A DNA stretch of 64,000 nucleotides from the NCBI RefSeq assembly GCF_011440395.1, contig NZ_JAAOIX010000010.1, forward strand, positions 155,608-219,607. The letters run 5' to 3'. Source of the DNA: Pseudomaricurvus alcaniphilus. Its GTDB lineage: Bacteria > Pseudomonadota > Gammaproteobacteria > Pseudomonadales > Cellvibrionaceae. Below the pieces are notes generated by a model. That model searched no databases, was not told where the DNA came from, and worked only from the letters and a program-made list of their open reading frames with translations. Position 1 is the first letter of the stretch; every line of letters starts with the position of its first letter. This document shows, piece after piece, positions 28,476 to 36,732 of this stretch. A program made the translations under genes and the position numbers.

Positions 28476-29330
28476 TTAGCCGGGCGGGGTCAACCGCAGC
28501 AGGTGGATCTGGCGGCTGTCGGCGTAGAGAATGCGGAACTTGAAGCCGTCGATTTCCGCCACTTCATTGCGCTGGGGCAAGTGCCCGAAGGTGCGCATCA
28601 GAATGCCGCCGATGGTAACGTAGTCGTCTTCGTTAAAGCCGGCGCCGAAGAACTCGTTGAACTCCTCCACCGGGGTCAGGGCCTTGACGATGTAATCGTT
28701 GTCGGACACCTTGCGGATAAAGGCATCTTCATCGTCGTCGGTCTCATCTTCAATGTCGCCGACGATTTCCTCGAGGATGTCCTCGATGGTAACCAGCCCG
28801 GAGATGCCGCCATACTCATCGATGACCATGGCCATGTGGTAGCGGTCCTCGCGGAACTCCTTCAGCAACACGTTGAGGCGTTTGCTCTCCGGGATTACCG
28901 TGGCAGGACGGATAATGTCTTTCAATTTAAAGTTGTCGGTGCCACCGAGAATCAGCGGCAGGAGGTCCTTGGCCAGCAGGATGCCTCGAATGTCGTCGGT
29001 GGACTCGCCAATCACAGGAAAACGCGAGTGCGCCGACTGGATAACCGTGGGCAGGAAATCCTGGGGTTTGTCATCGATCCCGATTACCACCATTTGTGAA
29101 CGGGGAATCTGGATGTCGCGGACCTGGCGACCGGCGACATCGAGCGCGCCGGTGATGATGTCCAGTTCTTCCTGCTCGACAACTTTGTTGTCTGCTGCCT
29201 CGCGAATGATATCCAGCAGTTCCTCGCGGGATCTTGGTTCGCCGGAAAAGGCGGTCATTAATCGTTCCAGCCAGCTTTTGTCGTTCGATCGACTGCTGTC
29301 TGGGGTGCTACTCGACGGTTCTTCGCTCAT
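28476..29330 (-). CDS. corC: CorC/HlyC CBS-domain protein
   Basis: A 284-residue cytosolic protein with a tandem CBS pair (about 70-190, beginning RDIQIPRSQMVVIGID) and a CorC_HlyC C-terminal domain (about 205-280, ending IDGFKFRILYADSRQIHLLRL). It lacks the membrane DUF21 domain of longer relatives, as usual for CorC in the phoH-ybeY-corC-lnt cluster. The family is implicated in magnesium/cobalt efflux and nucleotide sensing through CBS; the mechanism is not resolved. Acidic stretch ETDDDEDAFIRK near 180. Transcribed with ybeY and lnt. Confidence 0.95.
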   Translation of the reverse strand: MSEEPSSSTPDSSRSNDKSWLERLMTAFSGEPRSREELLDIIREAADNKVVEQEELDIITGALDVAGRQVRDIQIPRSQMVVIGIDDKPQDFLPTVIQSAHSRFPVIGESTDDIRGILLAKDLLPLILGGTDNFKLKDIIRPATVIPESKRLNVLLKEFREDRYHMAMVIDEYGGISGLVTIEDILEEIVGDIEDETDDDEDAFIRKVSDNDYIVKALTPVEEFNEFFGAGFNEDDYVTIGGILMRTFGHLPQRNEVAEIDGFKFRILYADSRQIHLLRLTPPG

Positions 29331-29385
29331 GGCCTGGCTTGTCTCCTTGGTGTGTCAGCCGTAATTGGTCGGGTAGTGCCCGCCC

Positions 29386-29844
29386 TCATGCGTCGTAAGG
29401 GGGCGGAAAGCCCAGCTTGGTTAGTATGTCTGTTTCCAGTTGTTCCATTATGTCGGCTTCGGTGTCATTTATGTGGTCGTAGCCCAATAAATGCAAGGTG
29501 CCGTGTACCAGCATGTGGGCCCAGTGGGCCTCGCGGGTCTTGTCTTGCTGGCGCGCTTCCTCGTTTACCACCGGCGCGCAGATAACCAGGTCGCCGAGCA
29601 GGGGGATATCCAGTTCGGCGGGCAGGTCAGCGGGGAACGACAGCACGTTAGTGGCGCTGTCCTTGTGGCGGTACTGGTGGTTGAGCTGCCGGCTCTCGTC
29701 GCGCTCGACAATGCGCACAGTCACTTCGGCGCGCTCGCGCAGGCCACTCAGGGTTGCCTGCAGCCAGTGTTCCATGGCCTGCTGCTCCGGCAAGTCGTGG
29801 CCGGTGCAGGCAATTTGCAAATCGAGATTAAAATCGGAAGTCAT
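29386..29844 (-). CDS. ybeY: Endoribonuclease YbeY
   Basis: Zinc-dependent single-strand RNase involved in 16S rRNA 3'-end maturation and ribosome quality control. The 152-residue protein has the metal site HMLVHGTLHLLGYDH (His-x3-His-x5-His) near residue 113-127 and the strand SATNVLSFP upstream. Both are diagnostic. It lies 12 bases after phoH and is followed by corC. Confidence 0.98.
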   Translation of the reverse strand: MTSDFNLDLQIACTGHDLPEQQAMEHWLQATLSGLRERAEVTVRIVERDESRQLNHQYRHKDSATNVLSFPADLPAELDIPLLGDLVICAPVVNEEARQQDKTREAHWAHMLVHGTLHLLGYDHINDTEADIMEQLETDILTKLGFPPPYDA

Positions 29845-29855
29845 GGGGCACTGGA

Positions 29856-30899
29856 TCAGGCTTTCGGGGTGGCGCGATCAGTGTCTGCTTCGTGCGTGTC
29901 GTAGGCCTCGACAATGCGCTGCACTAACGGGTGGCGGACGACATCTTTGGTGGTGAAGTGGGTGAAGCTGATGCCCTTGACTGCGTCCAGAACCTCAACG
30001 GCATGGCGCAGGCCGGAAGCCTGGCCGCGGGGCAAGTCTGTCTGCGACGGGTCGCCGGTTATGACCGCGGTGGAGCCAAAGCCGATACGGGTCAGGAACA
30101 TCTTCATCTGTTCACGGGTCGTGTTCTGGCTCTCATCGAGAATGATAAACGAGTTGTTGAGGGTGCGGCCACGCATGTAGGCCAGTGGTGCAACTTCAAT
30201 AACGTGGCGTTCAATCAGCTTGCCGACCGTATCGAAGCCCAGCATTTCGTAAAGGGCGTCGTACAGGGGGCGCAGGTAGGGGTCGACCTTCTGGGCCAGG
30301 TCGCCGGGCAGAAAACCGAGTTTTTCACCGGCTTCCACCGCCGGCCGGACCAGCAGGATGCGTTCGACCTCGTCTTTCAGCAGTGATTCCACCGCACAGG
30401 CCACCGCCAGATAGGTTTTACCGGTCCCGGCGGGGCCGACACCGAAATTGACGTCGTTGCGCTGGATGGCGCGCACATATTGTTGCTGGTGGCGGCCCCG
30501 GGGTTTGACCGTGCACTTTTTGGTGCGGATCAGGGTGATGGCGTCCAGTTGCTGGTTGTCAGCGGTATCGGCGTCGTCCGCAGGGGTGGCTTGCAGCTCT
30601 TCCAGTTGTGACTGTTGCAGGGCGAGATGAATCTGGTCCGGGGTCAGGTTGCCGCCGTCGTGGGTTTCCCGGTAGAGGCTCTGCAGCAAAAGCTCCGCCG
30701 CGCGGGTGCTGTCGGGCTCGCCCAGTAGGGCAAACTGGTTGCCGCGGTTGCGGATTTCGATGTTCAGGCGACGTTCAATCTGGTGCAGGTGCTCATCAAA
30801 CTGGCCACACAGTACCGCCAGGCGGCGTGTGTCATTGGGCTCCAGGATAACCCGGTGGGCGGCCGGGGTTCCGGTAGGGGAGGGTGCTGTGGTATCCAA
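29856..30899 (-). CDS. ybeZ: PhoH-family ATPase (YbeZ)
   Basis: Cytosolic P-loop ATPase of 347 residues. Walker A is GPAGTGKTYLAV near residue 158; Walker B is SFIILDESQNTT near 250; GSTAVITGDPSQTDLP is the sensor motif. In the family it partners with YbeY in RNA metabolism, and the two genes are adjacent here with a 12-base gap. The first 100 residues form a small domain that binds RNA in relatives. The 138-base gap to miaB is AT-rich and probably includes the promoter. Confidence 0.95.
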   Translation of the reverse strand: MDTTAPSPTGTPAAHRVILEPNDTRRLAVLCGQFDEHLHQIERRLNIEIRNRGNQFALLGEPDSTRAAELLLQSLYRETHDGGNLTPDQIHLALQQSQLEELQATPADDADTADNQQLDAITLIRTKKCTVKPRGRHQQQYVRAIQRNDVNFGVGPAGTGKTYLAVACAVESLLKDEVERILLVRPAVEAGEKLGFLPGDLAQKVDPYLRPLYDALYEMLGFDTVGKLIERHVIEVAPLAYMRGRTLNNSFIILDESQNTTREQMKMFLTRIGFGSTAVITGDPSQTDLPRGQASGLRHAVEVLDAVKGISFTHFTTKDVVRHPLVQRIVEAYDTHEADTDRATPKA

Positions 30900-31037
30900 A
30901 GTGTTTGTGTATCCGCCTTCATCGCAGTCGATAAGGCTAGACTACTCCATTAAAGAGGTTGGGGGAAAGTCAATTCTATGGCTTTTCGGCTATAAAAGTA
31001 CTGGTTTTTATTGCTGGGTTTTATTAGCTGGTTTTTA

Positions 31038-32402
31038 TTAATGGTCCAGCTCGGAGCCCACCAGTGTACCGCGCAATGAATTGGGCAGTGCTTCCTCGAT
31101 CAGGATGTCGGCAAATTTGCCGATCAGTTCTGCCCGGTCGCAGCGGAAATTGACCACCCGGTTGTTCTCGGTGCGGCCGGCCAGTTGCCCGGGGTCTTTT
31201 TTGGAGTAGCCGCTTACCAGCACCCGCTCCACATTGCCCACCATGTGCCGGGCAATAGCCTGCGACTGCTGGTTGAGGCGCGCTTGCAGCAGGCTCAGGC
31301 GCCGCTTTTTGGTATCGGCACTGGTGGCGTCGGGCAGGTCGGCCGCCGGCGTGCCGGGGCGCGGGCTGTAGATAAAGCTGAAGGACATATCGAAACCGAC
31401 GTCCTGGATCAGTTTCATGGTGGCTTCGAAATCGGCGTCGGTTTCACCGGGAAAGCCGATAATAAAATCCGAGGAGAAGCACATGTCGGGGCGGATTTTT
31501 TTCAGCTGCCGCAACTTGGACTTGTATTCGAGCGCGGTGTGGCCGCGCTTCATGGCCATCAGGATGCGATCGGAGCCGCTCTGTACCGGCAGGTGCACAT
31601 GGCTGACCAGCTCCGGCACTTCGGCGTAGACATCGATCAGGCTCTGGCTGAACTCCACCGGGTGGGAGGTGGTGAAGCGGATTCGATCGATGCCGTCGAT
31701 GGCGGCAACGTAAGTGATCAGCTCCGCCAGGTCGACCGGGGCGCCGTCCGGGCTCTCGGCGCGGTAGGCGTTGACGTTCTGGCCCAGCAGGTTGACTTCG
31801 CGCACCCCCTGGGCCGCCAGGTGGGCCACTTCGCGCAGCACATCGCCCACCGGGCGGCTGACTTCTTCACCGCGGGTGTAGGGCACCACGCAAAAGGTAC
31901 AGTACTTGGAGCAGCCCTCCATAATGGAGACAAAGGCGCTAACGCCATCGGCATCCGGTTCCGGCAGGCGGTCGAACTTTTCGATTTCCGGGAAGCTGAT
32001 ATCGACCACCACGGCGCCATTGGCGCGCGGCGTCTCCATCATTTCCGGCAGCCGGTGCAGGGTCTGGGGGCCGAAGATCAGATCCACGTAGGGCGCGCGC
32101 TGGGCGATGGCCTCGCCCTCCTGGCTGGCGACACAGCCGCCGACACCGATCACCAGGTCGGGGTTCTTGTCTTTCAGGTGTTTCCAGCGGCCCAGTTGGT
32201 GAAACAGCTTTTCCTGGGCTTTTTCACGGATCGAGCAGGTGTTGACCAGCAAGACATCGGCTTCGCCCGGGTCGTCGGTGGCGATCATTTGGTGCGATTC
32301 CCCGAGCAGGTCGCGAATACGATTGGAATCGTACTCGTTCATCTGACAACCGTGGGTCTGAATAAACAGCTTTTTTGTGGGACGCTGCGCCGAATCCGCC
32401 AT
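31038..32402 (-). CDS. miaB: tRNA-2-methylthio-N6-dimethylallyladenosine synthase
   Basis: Radical-SAM methylthiotransferase that adds a 2-methylthio group to i6A37 of tRNA. The 454-residue protein begins [20 protein letters not shown]. It has the N-terminal MTTase domain with three cysteines for the second Fe-S cluster, the radical-SAM motif GCSKYCTFC near residue 150 and a C-terminal TRAM domain (about 375-440). The frame is open 40 codons further upstream, but only the ATG at 32402 gives the family N-terminus. It is divergent from the DUF1820 gene, a pairing conserved in Pseudomonas-type genomes. Confidence 0.97.
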   Translation of the reverse strand: MADSAQRPTKKLFIQTHGCQMNEYDSNRIRDLLGESHQMIATDDPGEADVLLVNTCSIREKAQEKLFHQLGRWKHLKDKNPDLVIGVGGCVASQEGEAIAQRAPYVDLIFGPQTLHRLPEMMETPRANGAVVVDISFPEIEKFDRLPEPDADGVSAFVSIMEGCSKYCTFCVVPYTRGEEVSRPVGDVLREVAHLAAQGVREVNLLGQNVNAYRAESPDGAPVDLAELITYVAAIDGIDRIRFTTSHPVEFSQSLIDVYAEVPELVSHVHLPVQSGSDRILMAMKRGHTALEYKSKLRQLKKIRPDMCFSSDFIIGFPGETDADFEATMKLIQDVGFDMSFSFIYSPRPGTPAADLPDATSADTKKRRLSLLQARLNQQSQAIARHMVGNVERVLVSGYSKKDPGQLAGRTENNRVVNFRCDRAELIGKFADILIEEALPNSLRGTLVGSELDH

Positions 32403-32645
32403 CTGACTATTGCCTGGGACCGCCTCTATGGCCGTCGTAAATAAAATCGAACGGCGGATTATAGCCGTGTGCGGCGGCAAAGCAAAATGAAAAAAATGCC
32501 GCGGCGAGGGGGAATTGCTCAATTTGATTCATTGGATGGTTGTTAAACCGGGTGGTCCGGGCCAGATTTGTGCTATCCTTTCGCCCCCTCCGGATTGGCC
32601 GGTGGGATTTTCTATTCCCCAGATTGTGAAATTTAGCGTCCCTCT

Positions 32646-32987
32646 ATGGCAGATAAGTCGATTTACAAAGTCATTTTTTACAACCAGAACCAGGTCTACG
32701 AAGTTTACGCCCGCGCCATCTACCAGAGCGAGATGTACGGCTTTATAGAGGTGGAAGAGTTTGTCTTCGGTGAGAAAAACCAGATGATCGTCGACCCGGC
32801 CGAAGAGAAGTTGAAAAATGAGTTCGACAAGGTGGCGCGCTCCTATATCCCCATGCACGCCATCATTCGCATCGATGAAGTCGAGAAAGAGGGCGCGGTC
32901 AAGGTTACCGAACTCAAGGGGGTCGACAAAATCACCCACCTGCCGTTTCCCGGCAGCGTTACGCCGCCGAAATCAACCACCGACTGA
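32646..32987 (+). CDS. DUF1820-family protein
   Basis: A 113-residue soluble protein recognised as the DUF1820 family: IYKVIFYNQNQVYEVYARAI, GFIEVEEFVFGE and the SYIPMHAIIRIDEVEKEG segment near residue 75. The fold is probably small and beta-rich. The function is unknown. The gene is conserved beside miaB in many gammaproteobacteria, here divergent from it with a 243-base intergenic region. It ends with a short flexible tail. Confidence 0.85.
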   Translation: MADKSIYKVIFYNQNQVYEVYARAIYQSEMYGFIEVEEFVFGEKNQMIVDPAEEKLKNEFDKVARSYIPMHAIIRIDEVEKEGAVKVTELKGVDKITHLPFPGSVTPPKSTTD

Positions 32988-33190
32988 TAGCTTCATCTGG
33001 AATTCGCCGGGTTATCCGCCGAGGCGAAAACCGGCGGCATGGTGTAGGTAAATTCCTGATTCCCGATCCATATCCGCCGCCAGCGGCAAAGGGCCAGTGC
33101 GGTTAGCGGCGGCTGCTTCCGTGCCTCTGGGGAATTATCCGCTGCCGGATTGGTCCAATAGTACGTTTATTCGTCAAATCAATAAGATAA

Positions 33191-33835
33191 GTGAGGAAGT
33201 TTCAGTTGAAGTTAAGGTTGTCGGTCACAGTACCTGGAGTCGTCCTGTTGGCGTCAACGCTTTTCTATGCCGCCGCGCCTGCGGCCCTCGACAATAACGC
33301 CCTCTGGCTACCGGCCAAGTACCAGAAGCTGCAACCCAAACTGCGCCAGGCGGCGCTCAAGCTGGAGGCCACTGACCGCTGTGATCGGCTGCTGCGCGGC
33401 AGCTTGCATGAGTCCAGCCAGGGCCTCGACGGCGCGGTCTTTTTACTGGTCTGCCGCGATACCGAGTTCAAAACCTACGCGGTGCTGGCGGACGCCAACA
33501 CCCTCGAATTTGCCTACGTCAAATACGGCCAGTCGATGGCGGGCCTTGCCAGCGGCGACAGTGACCCGCTGCTGGAGGAGCGCCTGCAACAGCTGCGCCT
33601 GGAGTGCGACAAGTTGTTTGACCGGAAAACGAGGTTTATGAAGAACCTGCAGCGATTTGATGACGGGCAGCCACAAATGACGCGCGGTGAGGAACAGGAG
33701 CTGTCCCTGTTTATTAATTTCGACGCCGAGAGCATGCAGGGCAATCTGCTTAATTATCAGGCCACCTGTACCTCTACCCAGGTGGATAGCCCCATCAGCT
33801 TTACCATCAGGGCGCGTAAATCGGCGCTGCGCTAG
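33191..33835 (+). CDS. Hypothetical exported protein
   Basis: A 214-residue protein with an N-terminal basic region and hydrophobic segment (LSVTVPGVVLLASTLFYAAAPAA), probably a cleaved signal peptide. The mature part has three cysteines (near 60, 86 and 140) that could form disulfides, and a long helix (EERLQQLRLECDKLFDRKTR). I do not recognise the family. Its TAG stop is formed by the CTAG at the left end of the 169-bp repeat element, so the natural 3' end may have been altered or exactly preserved by that insertion. No operon partner on the same strand. Confidence 0.65.
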   Translation: MRKFQLKLRLSVTVPGVVLLASTLFYAAAPAALDNNALWLPAKYQKLQPKLRQAALKLEATDRCDRLLRGSLHESSQGLDGAVFLLVCRDTEFKTYAVLADANTLEFAYVKYGQSMAGLASGDSDPLLEERLQQLRLECDKLFDRKTRFMKNLQRFDDGQPQMTRGEEQELSLFINFDAESMQGNLLNYQATCTSTQVDSPISFTIRARKSALR

Positions 33836-34000
33836 GAGCCTGTCGGACTTAGGGTTGCCCTGCTGCGAAAAAGCCGAGTTTGGCCATTTTTTAACCATTT
33901 TCTCGTTAAATAGAACCACTATTCGCCTCAAAAATGGTTAAACACTGACTCAAATCGGACTTTCTCTCGCTACGGGCACCTAAGTCCGACAGGCTCCTAG
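33832..34000 (+). mobile_element. 169-bp CTAG-bounded MITE-like element, copy 1
   Basis: Palindrome-ended element. The left end AGGAGCCTGTCGGACTTAGG is the exact inverse of the right end, and both ends are bounded by CTAG. Copy 2 at 34887-35055 is the same length in the opposite orientation and differs at about three positions. The interior has a second inverted pair built on AACCATTTT/AAAATGGTT. No coding capacity. The left CTAG supplies the stop codon of the preceding gene. Confidence 0.85.
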
Positions 34001-34062
34001 CCGCGCAAGTATTCTGCGGTGTAGTTTCCTTATCTATTATCGACTTTTATAGCTTCGAGGCC

Positions 34063-34890
34063 ATGTACCTTTTTAAAGCCCTGTATGTCTTGCTCTATAT
34101 GATCGCCGCGGCCATAGCCGTGGCCTGGTCGCTGTTGCACCTGTGGCAAGGGGACTGGCTGTGGCTGGCACCCTGCCTGCTTTGGGCGCCGCTGCCGCTG
34201 CTCAATCTGTGGCGCTTTTACCGCGCCAATCTCTGCTTTCCCGACGAGCGCGAGCGCGTGGTGCTGGGGCTGGGGTTGGTGGGGCTGGCCCTGGTACTGG
34301 TCGGCGCCAGCCGGGGGCCGGTGTTGTGGTGGAGCCTGGCGGGCCTGTTCAGTTTACTGCTGTTTTTGTTTGTGGTTTCAAGGCTCAATCCCGGGGTGCG
34401 GGAAAAACCCGGCGACAGCGCGGCCTTGCCGGCCCTGGATTTTCTCGATCCCAGGGGCCGCAGGGTCAAAGTCACCGATCTTGCGGGTGTCTCGCTGCTA
34501 GTGGTGGTCCACGCTCACTGGTGTCCCTATGCGCGCATGGCGCTGCGGGAGTTGCGCCAGCAGGCGCGGCAACAGGGTTTGCCACCGACATCGATCATGT
34601 TGCTGTTTCCCGATTACCTGCCCGACTGGTGCCAGCCGCTTATTGCCGAGGGCTTTCACTGTTGCTATGACGAAGAGGGCAATAGCAGTCAGGCGCTGGG
34701 GCTTTGGTTGCGGGGTGGCAGCAGCTTTTTGCCCGGCGGCGCCAACGCCCTGCGACCGGCACTGGCGGCACTCGATGCCGACGGCAAGCCAGTCTTTTGG
34801 CGGGTGGCCAGCAATTATCGCCTGCCGCCGCTGCTGGGCGACCACTGGCAGCGGCTGCGGCCGTTACTGGCCGACCGGCTGCGGGGCTAG
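34063..34890 (+). CDS. Membrane protein with thioredoxin-fold (redoxin-like) domain
   Basis: A 275-residue protein with about four membrane helices in the first 110 residues. A hydrophilic redoxin-like domain then follows (about 120-270, LPALDFLDPRGRRVKVTDL then LLVVVHAHWCPYARMALREL). The active-site position reads CPYA, so only the first cysteine of a CxxC is kept. WCQP and a CC pair further on could act as resolving cysteines. Related peroxiredoxin-like membrane proteins exist but I cannot name this one. It is enclosed by the two inverted 169-bp elements; its TAG stop lies in the CTAG of the second. Start chosen at the ATG preceding a basic residue and helix. Confidence 0.7.
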   Translation: MYLFKALYVLLYMIAAAIAVAWSLLHLWQGDWLWLAPCLLWAPLPLLNLWRFYRANLCFPDERERVVLGLGLVGLALVLVGASRGPVLWWSLAGLFSLLLFLFVVSRLNPGVREKPGDSAALPALDFLDPRGRRVKVTDLAGVSLLVVVHAHWCPYARMALRELRQQARQQGLPPTSIMLLFPDYLPDWCQPLIAEGFHCCYDEEGNSSQALGLWLRGGSSFLPGGANALRPALAALDADGKPVFWRVASNYRLPPLLGDHWQRLRPLLADRLRG

Positions 34891-35055
34891 GAGCCTGTCG
34901 GACTTAGGTGCCCGTAGCGAGAGAAAGTCCGATTTGAGTCAGTTTTTAACCATTTTTGAGGCGAATAGTGGTTCTATTTAACGAGAAAATGGTTAAAAAA
35001 TGGCCAAGCTCGGCTTTTTCGCAGCAGGGCAACCCTAAGTCCGACCGGCTCCTAG
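34887..35055 (-). mobile_element. 169-bp CTAG-bounded MITE-like element, copy 2 (inverted)
   Basis: Same element as 33832-34000 in reverse orientation. Its left CTAG (34887-34890) contains the TAG stop of the redoxin-like gene. Its right CTAG (35052-35055) contains the stop of the convergent gene at 35052-35459. It therefore fills the whole spacer between two convergent genes and may act as a bidirectional terminator. Confidence 0.85.
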
Positions 35056-35459
35056 AGCGCGCCGTTGGGCAGAAAGCGGTTGTCGCTATTGGCCCGAATC
35101 CACAACAGCAATTCCTTGGACGGTGGTGCCTTGCGCTTGCGCAGCACTTTGACCAGCCACACCACTGGCGATTCGGCCCCGGCTTGCCAGCCCTCCAGCT
35201 GCATTTCCGCCAGGGTAAAAAAGCGCACCAGGTGCACAATCTCCTCGTTATCCAAATGGCTGGCGGCCTCGGTCCAGGCGGCTTTGCCGAGCGTCATTAG
35301 CGGCCGCTGTTCGGCCTGCCACTCGGCCGAGGTTTCGGCCTCCAGGCGCATCAGCTTATCCTCCCGCGACAGGCGGATGCACTCCGCCAGCACATCTGCG
35401 TCGATGGTTGCTTCTTTTGCTGTTGCTGTTGCTGTGGGTTCCCACGCATTTACCGTCAT
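35052..35459 (-). CDS. Conserved hypothetical protein beside dinB
   Basis: A 135-residue soluble, helical protein without signal peptide. It has a Thr-Ala-rich N-terminus, a helical body (ADVLAECIRLSREDKLMRLE), WTEAASHLDNEEIVHLVRFF and a C-terminal basic region VWLVKVLRKRKAPPSKELLLW. I do not recognise a characterised family. It is divergent from dinB; a small gene in this position is also seen in Pseudomonas, which suggests shared conservation. The stop codon is contributed by the CTAG of the adjacent repeat. Confidence 0.7.
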   Translation of the reverse strand: MTVNAWEPTATATAKEATIDADVLAECIRLSREDKLMRLEAETSAEWQAEQRPLMTLGKAAWTEAASHLDNEEIVHLVRFFTLAEMQLEGWQAGAESPVVWLVKVLRKRKAPPSKELLLWIRANSDNRFLPNGAL

Positions 35460-35559
35460 ATTTGCTGTCGCTCATTAATTGCTGCTGATTGTTACTCCGG
35501 CTGACAGTATAACCCGGCCGGCTGTGGACGTGGCGGTCGGCGGCAAAACCCGCTATAGT

Positions 35560-35575
35560 CTGTATAAATAACCAG
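35560..35575 (+). promoter_or_regulatory. LexA-like SOS box upstream of dinB
   Basis: CTGTATAAATAACCAG matches the gammaproteobacterial LexA consensus (CTGT-N8-ACAG with AT-rich centre) with one core mismatch in the second half. It overlaps a TATAAA that could be the -10 element and lies 46 bases before the dinB ATG. Confidence 0.6.
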
Positions 35576-35620
35576 TGGTTTGTTGGCTCGCTGGCGGGCC
35601 GAAATGTGAGACGAGCGGGA

Positions 35621-36685
35621 ATGCGCAAGATAATTCATGTGGATGCAGACTGTTTTTTTGCCGCCCTGGAAATACGGGACGATCCGACCCTGCGCGGGCG
35701 TCCGGTGGCGGTGGGTGGTGATCCGGGCAAGCGCGGGGTGATCTCTACCTGCAGTTATGAGGCGCGGGTGTTCGGGGTGCATTCGGCCATGGCCTCGGCC
35801 CACGCCATGCGCTTGTGTCCCAACCTGATTATCGTGCCGCACAGCATGGACAAATACCGGCAGGCATCCCAGGCCATGCAGGAGATATTTCGCGACTACA
35901 CCGACCTGGTTGAGCCGCTGTCGCTGGACGAGGCCTTTCTCGATGTCAGCCAGTGTAGCAGCCACTCTGGCAGCGCCACTCGCATGGCGGAGGAAATCCG
36001 CGCGCGGGTGCAGGCGGCGCTGGGGATTACCGTCTCCGCCGGCGTCGCCCCCAACAAGTTTGTGGCCAAGGTCGCCAGTGACTGGCACAAGCCCAATGGC
36101 CTGACGGTAGTGCCACCGGGTCAGGTGGATGGCTTTGTGGCCCAGTTGCCAGTGCAGCGAATTCACGGCGTGGGCAAGGTCACGGCGGCGCGCATGCAGC
36201 AGATGGGTATCCACAGTTGCGCCGATCTCAGGCGCTACAGTGCGCTGCAGTTGAGCGAGGCCTTTGGCAGCTTCGGCGGGCGCTTGTATGAACTCTGCCG
36301 GGGGCTGGATGAGCGGCCGGTGAAGCCCTCGCGCACGCGCAAGTCCCTCAGCGTGGAGCACACCTTTGCCCGCGACCTGCCCGATGTCAGCCAGTGCCTG
36401 GCCAGGTTGCCGGCACTGTTTGGGCAGTTGTGCGGCCGCCTCGGTCGCCTCGACAGCGATTATCAAATACTGAAGAGCTTTGTGAAAATGAAGTTCAATG
36501 ACTTTGGTGCCACCACGGTGGAGCGGGTGGGCATGGGCGCCTGCCTGGACGATTATCACCAGCTGCTGGCGGAAGCCTTCCAGCGCGGCGGCCGACCGGT
36601 GCGCCTGCTGGGGATCGGGGTGCGTTTCAAGGACCATGGCGGCGCCGGGCCGATGCAGCAGCTGGATTTCTTCGAGTCGGCCTGA
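35621..36685 (+). CDS. dinB: DNA polymerase IV
   Basis: Y-family translesion polymerase of 354 residues. The N-terminal HVDADCFFAALE carries the first catalytic aspartate. SLDEAFLDVS near residue 102 carries the acidic pair, and GISVSAG-type ITVSAGVAPNKFVAKVASD follows. The little-finger domain occupies about 235-345, and the protein ends QLDFFES, a plausible beta-clamp-binding motif (Q-L-x-x-F-F-like). A GTG at 35606 would add five residues; the ATG at 35621 has a GAGCGGGA upstream and fits the family. The LexA-like box suggests SOS induction. Confidence 0.97.
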   Translation: MRKIIHVDADCFFAALEIRDDPTLRGRPVAVGGDPGKRGVISTCSYEARVFGVHSAMASAHAMRLCPNLIIVPHSMDKYRQASQAMQEIFRDYTDLVEPLSLDEAFLDVSQCSSHSGSATRMAEEIRARVQAALGITVSAGVAPNKFVAKVASDWHKPNGLTVVPPGQVDGFVAQLPVQRIHGVGKVTAARMQQMGIHSCADLRRYSALQLSEAFGSFGGRLYELCRGLDERPVKPSRTRKSLSVEHTFARDLPDVSQCLARLPALFGQLCGRLGRLDSDYQILKSFVKMKFNDFGATTVERVGMGACLDDYHQLLAEAFQRGGRPVRLLGIGVRFKDHGGAGPMQQLDFFESA

Positions 36686-36732
36686 GTACGATGCGCCCGT
36701 GGCGGCGCGGCCGGCACTGACCGGCGCGGCGG

